A DNA stretch of 32,139 bases from Kiritimatiellia bacterium (GCA_017405115.1 JAFRBA010000055.1:1-32139); one strand, 5' to 3'. Positions 6,317 through 14,354 are shown, counted from the stretch's first letter. Notes: generated by a model from the sequence alone, not told the origin. A program made the numbers and translations.

Positions 6317-9229
6317 CTAGTCGACGATAAGGACCTTCCACGACACGCCGGAGACCGCCACCGCGTCGGTGTTCTTCATCTTGAAGAGGATCAGCAGGTA
6401 CTTGCCGCTCTTCTTGCCGAGCTGTCTGCCGCTCACGGAAAATTCGACGCCATCCCAGCCCTTCGCAGAAAGCCTGCGGTTCCACAGCAACTGCGGTCCC
6501 GGCTCCCAGCCGCCTTTCTTCTGGCGGTAGAGTATGGCGCCGAGCTGACCCGTCTTCGCTCCCTCCGGAAGCGTCGCCCGCAGGGTGAAGACAAGGCGTT
6601 CGTTCGGCAGGATGCGCGGCACGTCGACGACGGCATGCGCGAAGGCGTAGCTGTCCGACTTGCACACGATTGCATCCTCGCCTCGCACCGTCCCGCGCAC
6701 CGTTCCCTCGCGCGCCGTGATGCCGCGCGACGACAGCGACTTGGCGCGTGCGCTAGGCCCAGCATCAGCCAGGCGCAGTATCTTCACGTCGCCGACGTCG
6801 AGTGTGTCGTCCTTCGCAAAACCTGTGAGCCGCAACTTGAGGTTGAGCCCGTCTTCTGTGTCCTTCACCATGCGCACCTGCACAAACACGTGCTTCTCGC
6901 CCTTCTTCAGCGCTGCGGCGCGAAGCCCCTCCCAGCCCTTGTCGGTTCCGTCGGTCTGTCGCCACACGGCAAGGTCGCCTTTCGCAGCAGACGCCGTCGG
7001 GCTCGCCGCAATGCTCACCATGTACACGCCGGGCTCCAGGTCCTCCGAGAGAGTGAACACCGATACGTGTCCGAGCACAGCGTCCCCGGGGTTGGGATCG
7101 CCATTCGGGCGTCCCGGCCAGATGCGCAGCGCCTTTCCTCCAGCGAAGTTCGCCGAGTCGACGATCTCGTGCGGTAGCGTCGTCTTTACGCGCAACGCAC
7201 CGAGCCCCTTCGCGAAGCCGGGGTTCGAGAACATGTTCTCCGCCTTGCGCGAATATATGCCTTTGAGCAGCCGACGCACGTCCGCCGGGAGACAGTCGAG
7301 CGCCGCGATTCGCTTGAGCGCCGCGACCACGGCCGTGTCGTCCCTGAAGCCGGCCGCCTTGCCGAACATTTCCGCAAGCATCGGCAACGCCTCGTATGTC
7401 GCCTTCGAGTACACTCCCTTCCTGTCATAGTCTGGCTCGTCGACAAAATACCGTCGCACGCGATCCCACGCGGCGAACAGCGCGGCGGCGCGGTCCGCGA
7501 AGTCGTTTAGCATCTTCGCCGCGTCCCCTGCCGTCTCAAGTTCGCCCGACGCCGGCGACATGTAGGCTATCCCCTTGAAAGTCGCCATGCAGTCAAGTCG
7601 CTCGAAATGCCGAAGCAGAACATCTGCGCGCGCCTTCTCGCCGGGTGTCGCCGCCTTTTCGCGCACCTCCCGCGCAAGCGCCGCGAGTTTCGCCGTGAAG
7701 CCCGGCGTCAGCGCGAAGAACTGGTTTGCGTATGGATAGTTGTAGATGTAGTCGCGCGCGGGCCACAGCGCGGAGCGCTTCATCGAGTCCGACCGCCAGT
7801 ACTCCGCGGCAAGCGTGTATATCTCGCGGAGCGGCCTCTCAGCCGCCCTTCCGGCGAACCTCGCATACCACTCGCCCAGTATGATGTCGGGGTCGGCGTC
7901 GATGTTCTCCAAAAGCCGCGCGATAAGGTACGTCTTCGGCCCGTCGAGCGCGTCTGGCATGGAGTTCTCGCCGAAGTAGGCGCGTCCGCCGTTCGCGTAG
8001 AGATGCTTCAGCCGAGCGGCGTGTCCGGCGAAGTCGACGCGCGGAATGAAATAGCCGCCGCCCCACGAATAGTCCCAGATGCCCGTCTCGCGCACCTTCC
8101 TGCCCCAGCGCGCTATCACGCCGTCCTGCCGTGCGCGCACCATCGGGTCCATTCCCGACGAGAGCGTGTCTAGCGTCATCATTGGCACTATGCTCGGATG
8201 CACCGGAAACTTCGGCGGCATGATCGTGCCGGTATAGGCGAGAAGCCCGATGCGCAGATTCGGAAACTCCCCGGCGAGCGCCTCTGCGACGCGGTTCGCG
8301 AACGTGTAGTAGCTTGCGCTCACGCTTCTCGGGTCGTTCGAGAATATCGACTTCTCGGCATCCGCGTCCATCGCCCTGCATGCGTCGCACTCGCAGTAGC
8401 CGCCGTTGTCGTTCATGCCGAGAGTGATCGACCTGGCGTCAGGATGCTTCCGCAGCCAGCCGCGTATGTTCTCGGCGGCGATGCGCGCCGTCTCTGGATT
8501 GGAATAGCACGGCTGCCAGCGGTTGTAGAGATCCGAGGGACATTCCAGTCTCTTCCCATTCAGCACCGGCATGATCGCCTCGGGCCATCCGTCGCGGTTG
8601 TAAATGTCGCCCGGAAACGCATACACCGGTATGCCGTGCGTGTACTTGAAGAGGCCGTCGTCGGTGAGGCCGAGTTCGCGCTTGTGGCCTTTCGCGCCGT
8701 AGACGTCGCGCAGCAGGCTGAAGCTGTGCGCCGCGCTGCGGCGGCTGCGAGCCTCTACCGCGACGTTCCGCCGCGGCTCGAACTGGAACATGCACCGCTC
8801 GGTGCCGAGAAAGCGCGCGTCGCACCCTTCTTCGAGCAACTGGCGAAGTGCGGTGAAGAGCGAGGTCGTCGTCGCCTCGACGCGCATTAAGCCCTTTTCG
8901 GGAAATTCGATCTTCCACTCGAAGCGCGTGTCGAGCCGGTCTATTGGCTTCAGGTCGATGCGAATTATACTGGGACAACGAGCATCTTGCCCGTTGACGC
9001 TGCCAATCTCGCACCCCGTCACCTCCTTCAGGTGGCGGTTGAAGAGCGCGACATCCTTCTCCGCCGCAGCCTTCATCTTCTCGTCCGGCATCGCGCCGAA
9101 CTCGAACCTCGCGACCGCCGCGCCGTCCCTGACGAGCGCGAAGTCCGCCGCGACCTTCTCTACACACTCTGCCCCTGCGCCGACCGCAGCAACGGCCACC
9201 GCAAGAATTGTTCCGCACAGGATTCTCAT
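6317..9229 (-). CDS. Secreted DUF4838-domain protein, probably polysaccharide-active
   Basis: 970 residues with a signal peptide (MRILCGTILAVAVAAVGAGA). Residues about 40-135 resemble the N-terminal alpha-glucuronidase/GH20-like domain that precedes many glycosidase barrels. The DUF4838 core (about 230-510) shows GMNDNGGYCECDACR (271-285), a TIM-barrel-like 'IWDYSWGGGYFIPRVDF', and 'GRAYFGENSMPDALDGPK' with a following 'LLENIDADPDIILGEWYA'. A C-terminal beta-rich part (about 680-970) looks like two carbohydrate-binding modules. DUF4838 proteins are common in polysaccharide-degrading gut and marine bacteria, but the reaction is unproven. The signal-peptide DNA is almost identical to that of the downstream pectate-lyase-like gene. 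A five-codon leader ORF overlaps its start. An intrinsic terminator follows. Confidence 0.85.
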   Translation of the reverse strand: MRILCGTILAVAVAAVGAGAECVEKVAADFALVRDGAAVARFEFGAMPDEKMKAAAEKDVALFNRHLKEVTGCEIGSVNGQDARCPSIIRIDLKPIDRLDTRFEWKIEFPEKGLMRVEATTTSLFTALRQLLEEGCDARFLGTERCMFQFEPRRNVAVEARSRRSAAHSFSLLRDVYGAKGHKRELGLTDDGLFKYTHGIPVYAFPGDIYNRDGWPEAIMPVLNGKRLECPSDLYNRWQPCYSNPETARIAAENIRGWLRKHPDARSITLGMNDNGGYCECDACRAMDADAEKSIFSNDPRSVSASYYTFANRVAEALAGEFPNLRIGLLAYTGTIMPPKFPVHPSIVPMMTLDTLSSGMDPMVRARQDGVIARWGRKVRETGIWDYSWGGGYFIPRVDFAGHAARLKHLYANGGRAYFGENSMPDALDGPKTYLIARLLENIDADPDIILGEWYARFAGRAAERPLREIYTLAAEYWRSDSMKRSALWPARDYIYNYPYANQFFALTPGFTAKLAALAREVREKAATPGEKARADVLLRHFERLDCMATFKGIAYMSPASGELETAGDAAKMLNDFADRAAALFAAWDRVRRYFVDEPDYDRKGVYSKATYEALPMLAEMFGKAAGFRDDTAVVAALKRIAALDCLPADVRRLLKGIYSRKAENMFSNPGFAKGLGALRVKTTLPHEIVDSANFAGGKALRIWPGRPNGDPNPGDAVLGHVSVFTLSEDLEPGVYMVSIAASPTASAAKGDLAVWRQTDGTDKGWEGLRAAALKKGEKHVFVQVRMVKDTEDGLNLKLRLTGFAKDDTLDVGDVKILRLADAGPSARAKSLSSRGITAREGTVRGTVRGEDAIVCKSDSYAFAHAVVDVPRILPNERLVFTLRATLPEGAKTGQLGAILYRQKKGGWEPGPQLLWNRRLSAKGWDGVEFSVSGRQLGKKSGKYLLILFKMKNTDAVAVSGVSWKVLIVD

Positions 9230-9243
9230 TTTGGATTGCCCAT
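9226..9243 (-). CDS. Possible five-codon leader ORF (MGNPK) coupled to the DUF4838 gene
   Basis: The only good ribosome site before the DUF4838 gene, AGGAG at 9251-9247, is too far (17 nt) from the main ATG. It sits three bases before another ATG (9243) that encodes M-G-N-P-K and stops with a TGA overlapping the main start codon (ATGA). This would allow translational coupling. It may be chance; the short spacing weakens it. Confidence 0.25.
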   Translation of the reverse strand: MGNPK

Positions 9244-9359
9244 ATTCTCCTAGATACCCTCCATGGAGATTAGTACCGAATCAACCCCAAAACCTTCACG
9301 TCTTGCCAGCGAGAACTGCTCCGCGCACTTTCCCTATAAAGTCCATCCTTTTATCCTCT

Positions 9360-10553
9360 TCATCTAAACAAGTCATCAAGCGTCACTTCAGACTGGACGT
9401 CGTTCCAATACATATTGTGCGCAAGGCCGCAAGTCGTCACCATTGTCAAGTGGACGGACTTGCCGCGCCCTGCGCTACGGCTGAATGCCTCCATCCTGTT
9501 CAGAAGCTTGTCGTGTTCCTCCTTGGTAAGCGCATATTCCCCATGGGAATATTTCATCTCGCAAAGATTGACAATTCCATCCTTTCTGTCAATCAGCAAG
9601 TCTATCTGCGCCCCTCTGGACGCTCCGCTGGCTTCCGTCCGCATCGAATACACATCCGTGTGAACACCGGATATCCCAAGCGCCGCCTTGATCTGCGGTA
9701 TGTGCGAAAGGCAAAGCCGCTCGTAGGCAAGTCCGCGCCAGACGTTCTTCACCTCCGACGAGACGGAAGATGTCCAGTAGTCTCCGTCCCTTGACTTGCA
9801 GCCTTCCACAAACTGAAAATAGAAAAGCGAGAAGTTGTCCACCAGCCTGAAGACAGTGCCGTTCACCCCGCCCTCCGGACGAAACGCCCCGACAAAACCA
9901 CACTCCTCAAGATCCTCAAGCATCTCTGTGAATTTCCCGCCGCCGCTTTTCAATCCGATTTCGGAAATCAGCTCGTCGCGAGTAAGCCCGGACCGTCGCT
10001 TGTCCAAGGCTCTTATTATCCGCATATACGGTTCAGGGTTTTTGAACAGGGACGAATAAAGTTCATTGAATTCAAGGCGCAGCCCGTCCCCAGGGCCGAA
10101 GAAAAGCATGTCGAAGTTCTGCGCTGGACTCTTGCCCTTCTCCAGCTGATTCCAATAATAGGCCACGCCCCCAAGCGCCATGTAGCATTCGGCAAGATTC
10201 ATGCGGTCATATCCGAGCCTCCGCTCATTCGCGTATTCTTCGCATTCAGCCAGCGTGAACGGATGGAGTTTGATGCGAACGCCGACACGGTTGTGAAGAC
10301 CTCCTCGGTTGCGGTTGATCTTTCGAACAATCCATGAAGTCGCAGATCCGCAGGCAATTAGAAGTATGTCCTTCCTTGATGTGGCCCAGCCGTTCCAAAA
10401 CCCTTCCAACGCAGCAAGAAAACCTGATTTATGTGTGTCCATCCACGGCATTTCGTCTATGAACACGACCTTACGGCCTTTCCCCATTTTGTTTTGCGAG
10501 CCATAATATATCATATCTCGGCATGTTTGGCAATGGATAGCCGCAAAAAACAT
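9360..10553 (-). CDS. AAA-type ATPase with PD-(D/E)XK-like C-terminus, N-terminally truncated
   Basis: Up to 397 residues. The recognisable part begins at Walker B (VVFIDEMPWMD), followed by 'LLIACGSATSWIVRKI', a winged-helix region around residues 190-260 ('RSGLTRDELISEIGLKSGGG') and a C-terminal nuclease-like motif 'GAQIDLLIDRKDGIVNLCEMKY' (D and ExK pattern). This is the ATPase family found in many copies in anaerobes, full-length about 470-500 residues. The N-terminal part with Walker A is absent: the codon before the first ATG is TAG, and no P-loop is visible in any frame upstream. Without Walker A, ATP binding should fail, so this is probably a decaying gene. ATG at 10487 (MGKGRKVVF) is an alternative start. 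No ribosome site is seen. Confidence 0.75.
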   Translation of the reverse strand: MFFAAIHCQTCRDMIYYGSQNKMGKGRKVVFIDEMPWMDTHKSGFLAALEGFWNGWATSRKDILLIACGSATSWIVRKINRNRGGLHNRVGVRIKLHPFTLAECEEYANERRLGYDRMNLAECYMALGGVAYYWNQLEKGKSPAQNFDMLFFGPGDGLRLEFNELYSSLFKNPEPYMRIIRALDKRRSGLTRDELISEIGLKSGGGKFTEMLEDLEECGFVGAFRPEGGVNGTVFRLVDNFSLFYFQFVEGCKSRDGDYWTSSVSSEVKNVWRGLAYERLCLSHIPQIKAALGISGVHTDVYSMRTEASGASRGAQIDLLIDRKDGIVNLCEMKYSHGEYALTKEEHDKLLNRMEAFSRSAGRGKSVHLTMVTTCGLAHNMYWNDVQSEVTLDDLFR

Positions 10554-10560
10554 CTATCGC

Positions 10561-10596
10561 GAGCCAAAAATGGCAAATGGCACCACATTTTGGCTC
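10561..10596. repeat. Inverted repeat at the breakpoint of the truncated ATPase
   Basis: GAGCCAAAAATG (10561-10572) pairs with CATTTTGGCTC (10586-10596) with one bulged A. A further GCGAGCCA at 10496-10503 repeats the 10558-10565 sequence. It lies where the missing N-terminal part of the ATPase would be expected, so it may mark a rearrangement. On the minus strand a T-run follows only after ten bases, so a terminator for the sigma-fusion gene is possible but poor. Confidence 0.4.
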
Positions 10597-10703
10597 CCGA
10601 CAGCGACACAGTAGCCGCTGCGGGAGATGAAGCCAAGAACTACGCCCCCAGTATAACACCTATTGATATTATATCCGAGTGAGCGAAAAGGTTCACTGCG
10701 AAC

Positions 10704-13286
10704 TTACTGCACGATCAGGATGAATCCTTTGGGTATGCGCTTGCAGCGAATGATGACGATGCCGTCGCCGCCCTTGCCGCCATTGGCCATGTTCGGCGAA
10801 TAGCCTCCTCCGCCACCACCGCCGCCGCCAGTGCCGTTCTCGCCGTCCGTACCGGAATGGATGACGGGTGGATTCGTCGTGTAGCGGCCGGAGCCGCGTC
10901 CGCCGCCGCCTTTACCACCTGGAACCTTGCCGCGTTCGTTGGCGTTCACGTATGTGGAGAAACCGCCGCCACCACCGCCGCCATACCACTTTTCTTCGCC
11001 AGTGATGGAGCAGGCAATGCCGTCTCCGCCCGCACCGCCGTAGTTGCCTCTACCAGCATTTGCCAGAGATGTTATGACGCCATCATGGCCGTTCTCGCCC
11101 GCGCCGCCACCGCCGCCGGCAACACCGATTAGACCAGAGTTGTAGTTGTTCGTGCTGGTGCCGCCATAGTTGCCCTGCCCTGCATCGCGCGCACCGCCGC
11201 CCATGCGCTTGAACACCGTTATGCTGGTATATGCCGCCCCACCGCCACCGGAAGCGCCGCCACCACCTTCTTCATTCGTGTTGCCGCCTCTGCCGCCGCC
11301 TTTAGCGGTAAAGCCCAACGCCGAAGATGCAGAGCCATTAGCCGAATACGTCGTGATTGCCGTACCTGCCTCATTCACGACGCCACCTGTGCCGCCTTTG
11401 CCAACGACAATCTCGTATTCTCCTGAAAGAAGCGCAATGTCCTGCTTATAAATGACACCTCCTGCGCCACCGCCGCCACCACCGGAATATGCTGCACCAC
11501 CGCCGCCGCCGCCACCGACGACGAGAACGTCGACAAGGCTGCAGCCAGAGACCTTGAACGTGCCGCTGTTGGTGAATGTGTGTATCTCGTAGTCACCGTC
11601 AAGCGTACGCTTTCCGCCGGTTATTTCTTCGAACGTATCTTTAGTGTCAATCGCATAGCGCACAATCACGATGCCGCTGCCGCCAGCGCCGCCATCGGCG
11701 GACTTGGTACCAGAATAGCCACCGCCACCGCCGCCACCACCGCCGGTGTTTGTGGTTCCTGCCGTTCCTGCAACGTTGGTTGACCCTGATCTACCCTTGC
11801 CCGAACCACCGCCTCCTTTGCCGCCGGCGACCGTCAAACCATCCGAAGAGCCGCCACCGCCGCCACCGCCGCCATACCATTTCTCTTCGCCGGAAATGTC
11901 ATACATCACTCCAATTCCGCCCGTGCCGCTCGTGCTCGTCGAGGAATTAGTTCCGCCAATTCCCTTCGTCCCGGCGCCACCAGCGCCGCCGCCACCGCCC
12001 GCGCGCATATATGCGTATGTCGTTCCGTTCTTGCTGCCACCACCGGCAAACCCCTGACCAGACGTGCCCGCGCTTCCGTTGCCATCATTGTCATAGACGC
12101 CGCCGCGCCCGCCACCACTGCCGCCAGACGTCTGCCCGCTCGTCCAGTTAGCACTGCCGCCTGCGCCGCCACCCTTCGCGATGGCAACGTCAAAACCTTC
12201 GATGTAAGAATCCTCGCCCTTCGTCGCGCTTGTGGCCGAGTCCGAATTGATGCCAATTGCGCCACTGCCGCCCGCGCCGACCGTTACGGTGAAAACGCCG
12301 GAGGTAATCGTCAAATCCTCTTGGTAGACGACACCGCCAGCGCCACCACCGCCACCGCCGCATCGAGCCGCGCCACCACCGCCGCCGCCAGCGACAATCA
12401 ACACGTCAACTTTGCCCCCCTGTGTGACGGTGAACGTACCGCTGTTGGTAAACGTGTGGACCATGTATCTGCCTGCGATCTTAGTCGTGCCACCTGTTGC
12501 CTCGACGCCGCCATATGACGCGGGCAAAACAAGCGCCGTTGCGACCATAGCCGCACTTTTCGCTAGTGTTTTCATTGGTTGTGCCTCCTTTGGTGGTGAA
12601 GAGGTTGGGGTTTCAGGGGGCGCCGGGACTACCGGGACATCCAGGACTATCGCCGTTGTCTCGACTGTCGTCTTTGTCGATTTTTCGTCGCTCAAAATTG
12701 CCACCGCACCGGCGAAAACGCCGAGCAGGAGAAGCCCGGCCGCCGCGACGACACCCAGCTTCTTCGCCGTCGGGTTGAGTCGCGCTACGAGTGCCTTGCG
12801 CGCCAAATGCAGGCGGCTGTTGACCGTGCCTACGGGAATCTTCAGGAAGCGCGCGACCTGCACAAGCGGCATACCCATAAAATAGCGCAGAATCACCGCT
12901 TCGCGCAGCTTTTCAGGTAGTTCCGCGATGGCATCGTGCAGCAACGCTCCATCAACGGAGTTGAATACCGAGTCCGCGCCGCCAACTTCTTCCGGCGAAT
13001 CTGGCAGACTGTCGGTGTAGACGACTTTCTCGTTCGATTTTCGCCGCGTCGCCTTGTTGTGGGTGTTGACTAGAATCGAGCACATCCAGCTGAAAAGCGC
13101 ATCTGGCTTCGAGAGAGACTTGATCTCTGCAACAGCCTTGCCCATCGTGTCGTAGACGAGCGATTCCGCCTCGTGCTCGTCGTGGCACAAGTTCATCGCA
13201 ACGGACAAAAGCCGCGCCTTGTACTCGCGTTCAAGCCGTTTTGCGCCATCTTCCGGGGCGTTGCGAATCTCGCTGATTATGTCCAT
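10704..13286 (-). CDS. ECF sigma factor fused to a membrane segment and a glycine-rich secreted protein
   Basis: One open frame of 860 codons. Residues 17-85 are a sigma-70 region 2 (EREYKARLLSVAMNLCHDEH, then SKPDALFSWMCSILVN). Residues 113-168 are region 4 with its helix-turn-helix (LPEKLREAVILRYFMGMPLV, then IPVGTVNSRLHLARKAL). Residues 177-198 form a transmembrane helix, followed by a Pro/Thr-rich linker. At residue 238 a second start-like sequence begins, MKTLAKSAAMVATALVLPAS, a complete signal peptide. Residues 265-544 and 557-849 are two homologous glycine-rich units, each starting with HTFTNSGTF, with a middle EEKWYGGGGGGG and ending GIVIVRY or GIVIIRC. Either the sigma factor is tethered to the membrane with an external Gly-rich domain, or two proteins are made from one frame, since an ideal ribosome site precedes residue 238. 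No separate anti-sigma gene is adjacent. Confidence 0.85.
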   Translation of the reverse strand: MDIISEIRNAPEDGAKRLEREYKARLLSVAMNLCHDEHEAESLVYDTMGKAVAEIKSLSKPDALFSWMCSILVNTHNKATRRKSNEKVVYTDSLPDSPEEVGGADSVFNSVDGALLHDAIAELPEKLREAVILRYFMGMPLVQVARFLKIPVGTVNSRLHLARKALVARLNPTAKKLGVVAAAGLLLLGVFAGAVAILSDEKSTKTTVETTAIVLDVPVVPAPPETPTSSPPKEAQPMKTLAKSAAMVATALVLPASYGGVEATGGTTKIAGRYMVHTFTNSGTFTVTQGGKVDVLIVAGGGGGGAARCGGGGGGAGGVVYQEDLTITSGVFTVTVGAGGSGAIGINSDSATSATKGEDSYIEGFDVAIAKGGGAGGSANWTSGQTSGGSGGGRGGVYDNDGNGSAGTSGQGFAGGGSKNGTTYAYMRAGGGGGAGGAGTKGIGGTNSSTSTSGTGGIGVMYDISGEEKWYGGGGGGGGSSDGLTVAGGKGGGGSGKGRSGSTNVAGTAGTTNTGGGGGGGGGYSGTKSADGGAGGSGIVIVRYAIDTKDTFEEITGGKRTLDGDYEIHTFTNSGTFKVSGCSLVDVLVVGGGGGGGAAYSGGGGGGAGGVIYKQDIALLSGEYEIVVGKGGTGGVVNEAGTAITTYSANGSASSALGFTAKGGGRGGNTNEEGGGGASGGGGAAYTSITVFKRMGGGARDAGQGNYGGTSTNNYNSGLIGVAGGGGGAGENGHDGVITSLANAGRGNYGGAGGDGIACSITGEEKWYGGGGGGGFSTYVNANERGKVPGGKGGGGRGSGRYTTNPPVIHSGTDGENGTGGGGGGGGGYSPNMANGGKGGDGIVIIRCKRIPKGFILIVQ
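12573..12591 (-). promoter_or_regulatory. Internal ribosome binding site and start inside the sigma-fusion frame
   Basis: Minus-strand AAAGGAGGC (12591-12583) is followed after eight bases by ATG (12575-12573), codon 238 of the fusion, which opens a textbook signal peptide in the same frame. This is the strongest Shine-Dalgarno in the window, yet it is read as Pro-Lys-Glu-Ala in the long product. Internal initiation would give a 623-residue secreted glycine-rich protein. Confidence 0.75.
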
Positions 13287-13305
13287 CTACACTACTTGTG
13301 TAGAT
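13285..13305. promoter_or_regulatory. Perfect 8-bp inverted repeat covering the sigma-fusion start codon
   Basis: ATCTACAC (13285-13292), a five-base spacer, then GTGTAGAT (13298-13305). The AT of the start codon is the last two bases of the repeat on the coding strand. No Shine-Dalgarno is visible before this start. The palindrome could be an operator or an mRNA hairpin that hides the start codon. Confidence 0.6.
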
Positions 13306-13314
13306 ATAGTACCA
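13306..13314 (-). promoter_or_regulatory. Candidate extended -10 TGGTACTAT for the sigma-fusion gene
   Basis: Minus-strand GTGGTACTAT lies directly upstream of the palindrome. The predicted start near 13299 leaves a leader of about 13 nt. Further upstream an imperfect inverted repeat, CTGAAG with CTTCAAG (13316-13336), could be another operator half. No consensus -35 is seen. Confidence 0.4.
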
Positions 13315-13363
13315 CTTGAAGCCAGAAACCTTCAGTGGATTTTGCGGGCAGAGCTAAAACCTG

Positions 13364-14353
13364 CTAACGCACCAGCCCTTCGTCCTCGGCACAGCCGAGA
13401 ACAAGGTTCATGTTCTGGATCGCCGCGCCGGACGCGCCCTTGCCGAGGTTGTCGAAACGCGAGACCAGAACGGCGCGGTCGGAGTTTCCGTAGACGGAGA
13501 CTTCCATGTCGTCGCGGCCCGAAAGACCAGCCGACGAGAGGAACCCGCCTTCGGCCGCTGCTGGGTCGTCGATAAACGCGACAAGACCACGTCTCGAGTC
13601 TCCCGTCTCTTGTCCCACTGCGCCGTAATACTCGCGGTAGCAATCCTTCACCGCCTCGACGTCTACGCCGTGGAGCGGCACCGTCACTTCCATTCCGCTC
13701 AGGTGCGGCACGACAATCGGCGAGAAGCATGGGGCAAAATCGAGCCCGCAAATCTTCGACATCTCGGGCAAGTGCTTGTGCGCCTGGGCGAGGGCGTACT
13801 GGCGGCCGCCAAGGTAGAGGTTTGCGGACAATGGACGGGGGGGATCCCCCGAACCCCCCGATGGCGCGCGAAGTTCTTCTTCGTACTGCGCGATCATCTT
13901 CTTGCCGCCACCGGAGTATCCGGTAAGCGAGAAGGCGCAGAGCTTCGCGTCGCGCGCAACCAGCCCGGCGCGAACAAGCGGCTCGACGAGCGCGATGAAT
14001 CCGCTCGCGTGGCATCCGGGGTTAGCTATGCGCTTCGCGGCGGCGATGCGCCCGCGGCGGCCAGCAAGCTCGGGGAAGCCGTACTCCCAGCCGTCTTTTG
14101 TGCGGTGCGCAGTCGAAGTGTCGATGACAACAGTGTCCGGGCTCTCGACGAGCGACACGGCCTCTATCGCCGCCGCGTCCGGCAGGCAGAGAAACGCCAC
14201 GTCCGCGGCGTTCAGCGCGTCGCGCCGCGCCGCCGTGTCCTTGCGAAGCTCCTCCGGGAGCACGACCAGCTCAAGATCCGTTCGCGACGCCAGCCGCTCG
14301 CGTATCCTCAGCCCGGTCGTCCCCGCCGAGCCGTCGATAAACACCTTCTTCAT
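13364..14353 (-). CDS. argC: N-acetyl-gamma-glutamyl-phosphate reductase, type 2
   Basis: 329 residues. ArgC catalyses the NADPH-dependent reduction of N-acetyl-glutamyl phosphate to the semialdehyde in arginine synthesis. The sequence shows the short N-terminal nucleotide loop FIDGSAGTTGLRIRERL, the catalytic cysteine in NPGCHASG (Cys114), the TGYSGGGKKMI motif and the substrate loop 'YALAQAHKHLPEM' typical of the type 2 form. An insert of about 16 residues (162-177, rich in Gly, Ser and Pro) is encoded by a GC-palindromic sequence and is not part of the usual family core. Start at 14353 (MKKVFIDG); the longer reading from 14377 runs into repeat sequence. The gap to guaA upstream is completely filled by a heptad repeat. 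No other arg gene is in the window. Confidence 0.93.
   Translation of the reverse strand: MKKVFIDGSAGTTGLRIRERLASRTDLELVVLPEELRKDTAARRDALNAADVAFLCLPDAAAIEAVSLVESPDTVVIDTSTAHRTKDGWEYGFPELAGRRGRIAAAKRIANPGCHASGFIALVEPLVRAGLVARDAKLCAFSLTGYSGGGKKMIAQYEEELRAPSGGSGDPPRPLSANLYLGGRQYALAQAHKHLPEMSKICGLDFAPCFSPIVVPHLSGMEVTVPLHGVDVEAVKDCYREYYGAVGQETGDSRRGLVAFIDDPAAAEGGFLSSAGLSGRDDMEVSVYGNSDRAVLVSRFDNLGKGASGAAIQNMNLVLGCAEDEGLVR
13838..13859. repeat. G/C-run palindromic element inserted in frame in argC
   Basis: A run of G, then GATC, then runs of C: GGGGGATCCCCC (13839-13850) is perfectly palindromic, and GGGGGG (13838-13843) can also pair with CCCCCC (13854-13859). It encodes the SGGSGDPPR stretch of ArgC. 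Its composition and symmetry differ from the flanking coding sequence, which suggests a small inserted repeat. Confidence 0.5.
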
Positions 14354-14354
14354 C

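Noticed and set aside
10704..12560. Highly repetitive glycine-codon DNA as a CRISPR-like or satellite array
   Set aside because: There are no equal-length repeats and spacers; the repetition follows glycine codons in a continuous frame with two homologous protein units.
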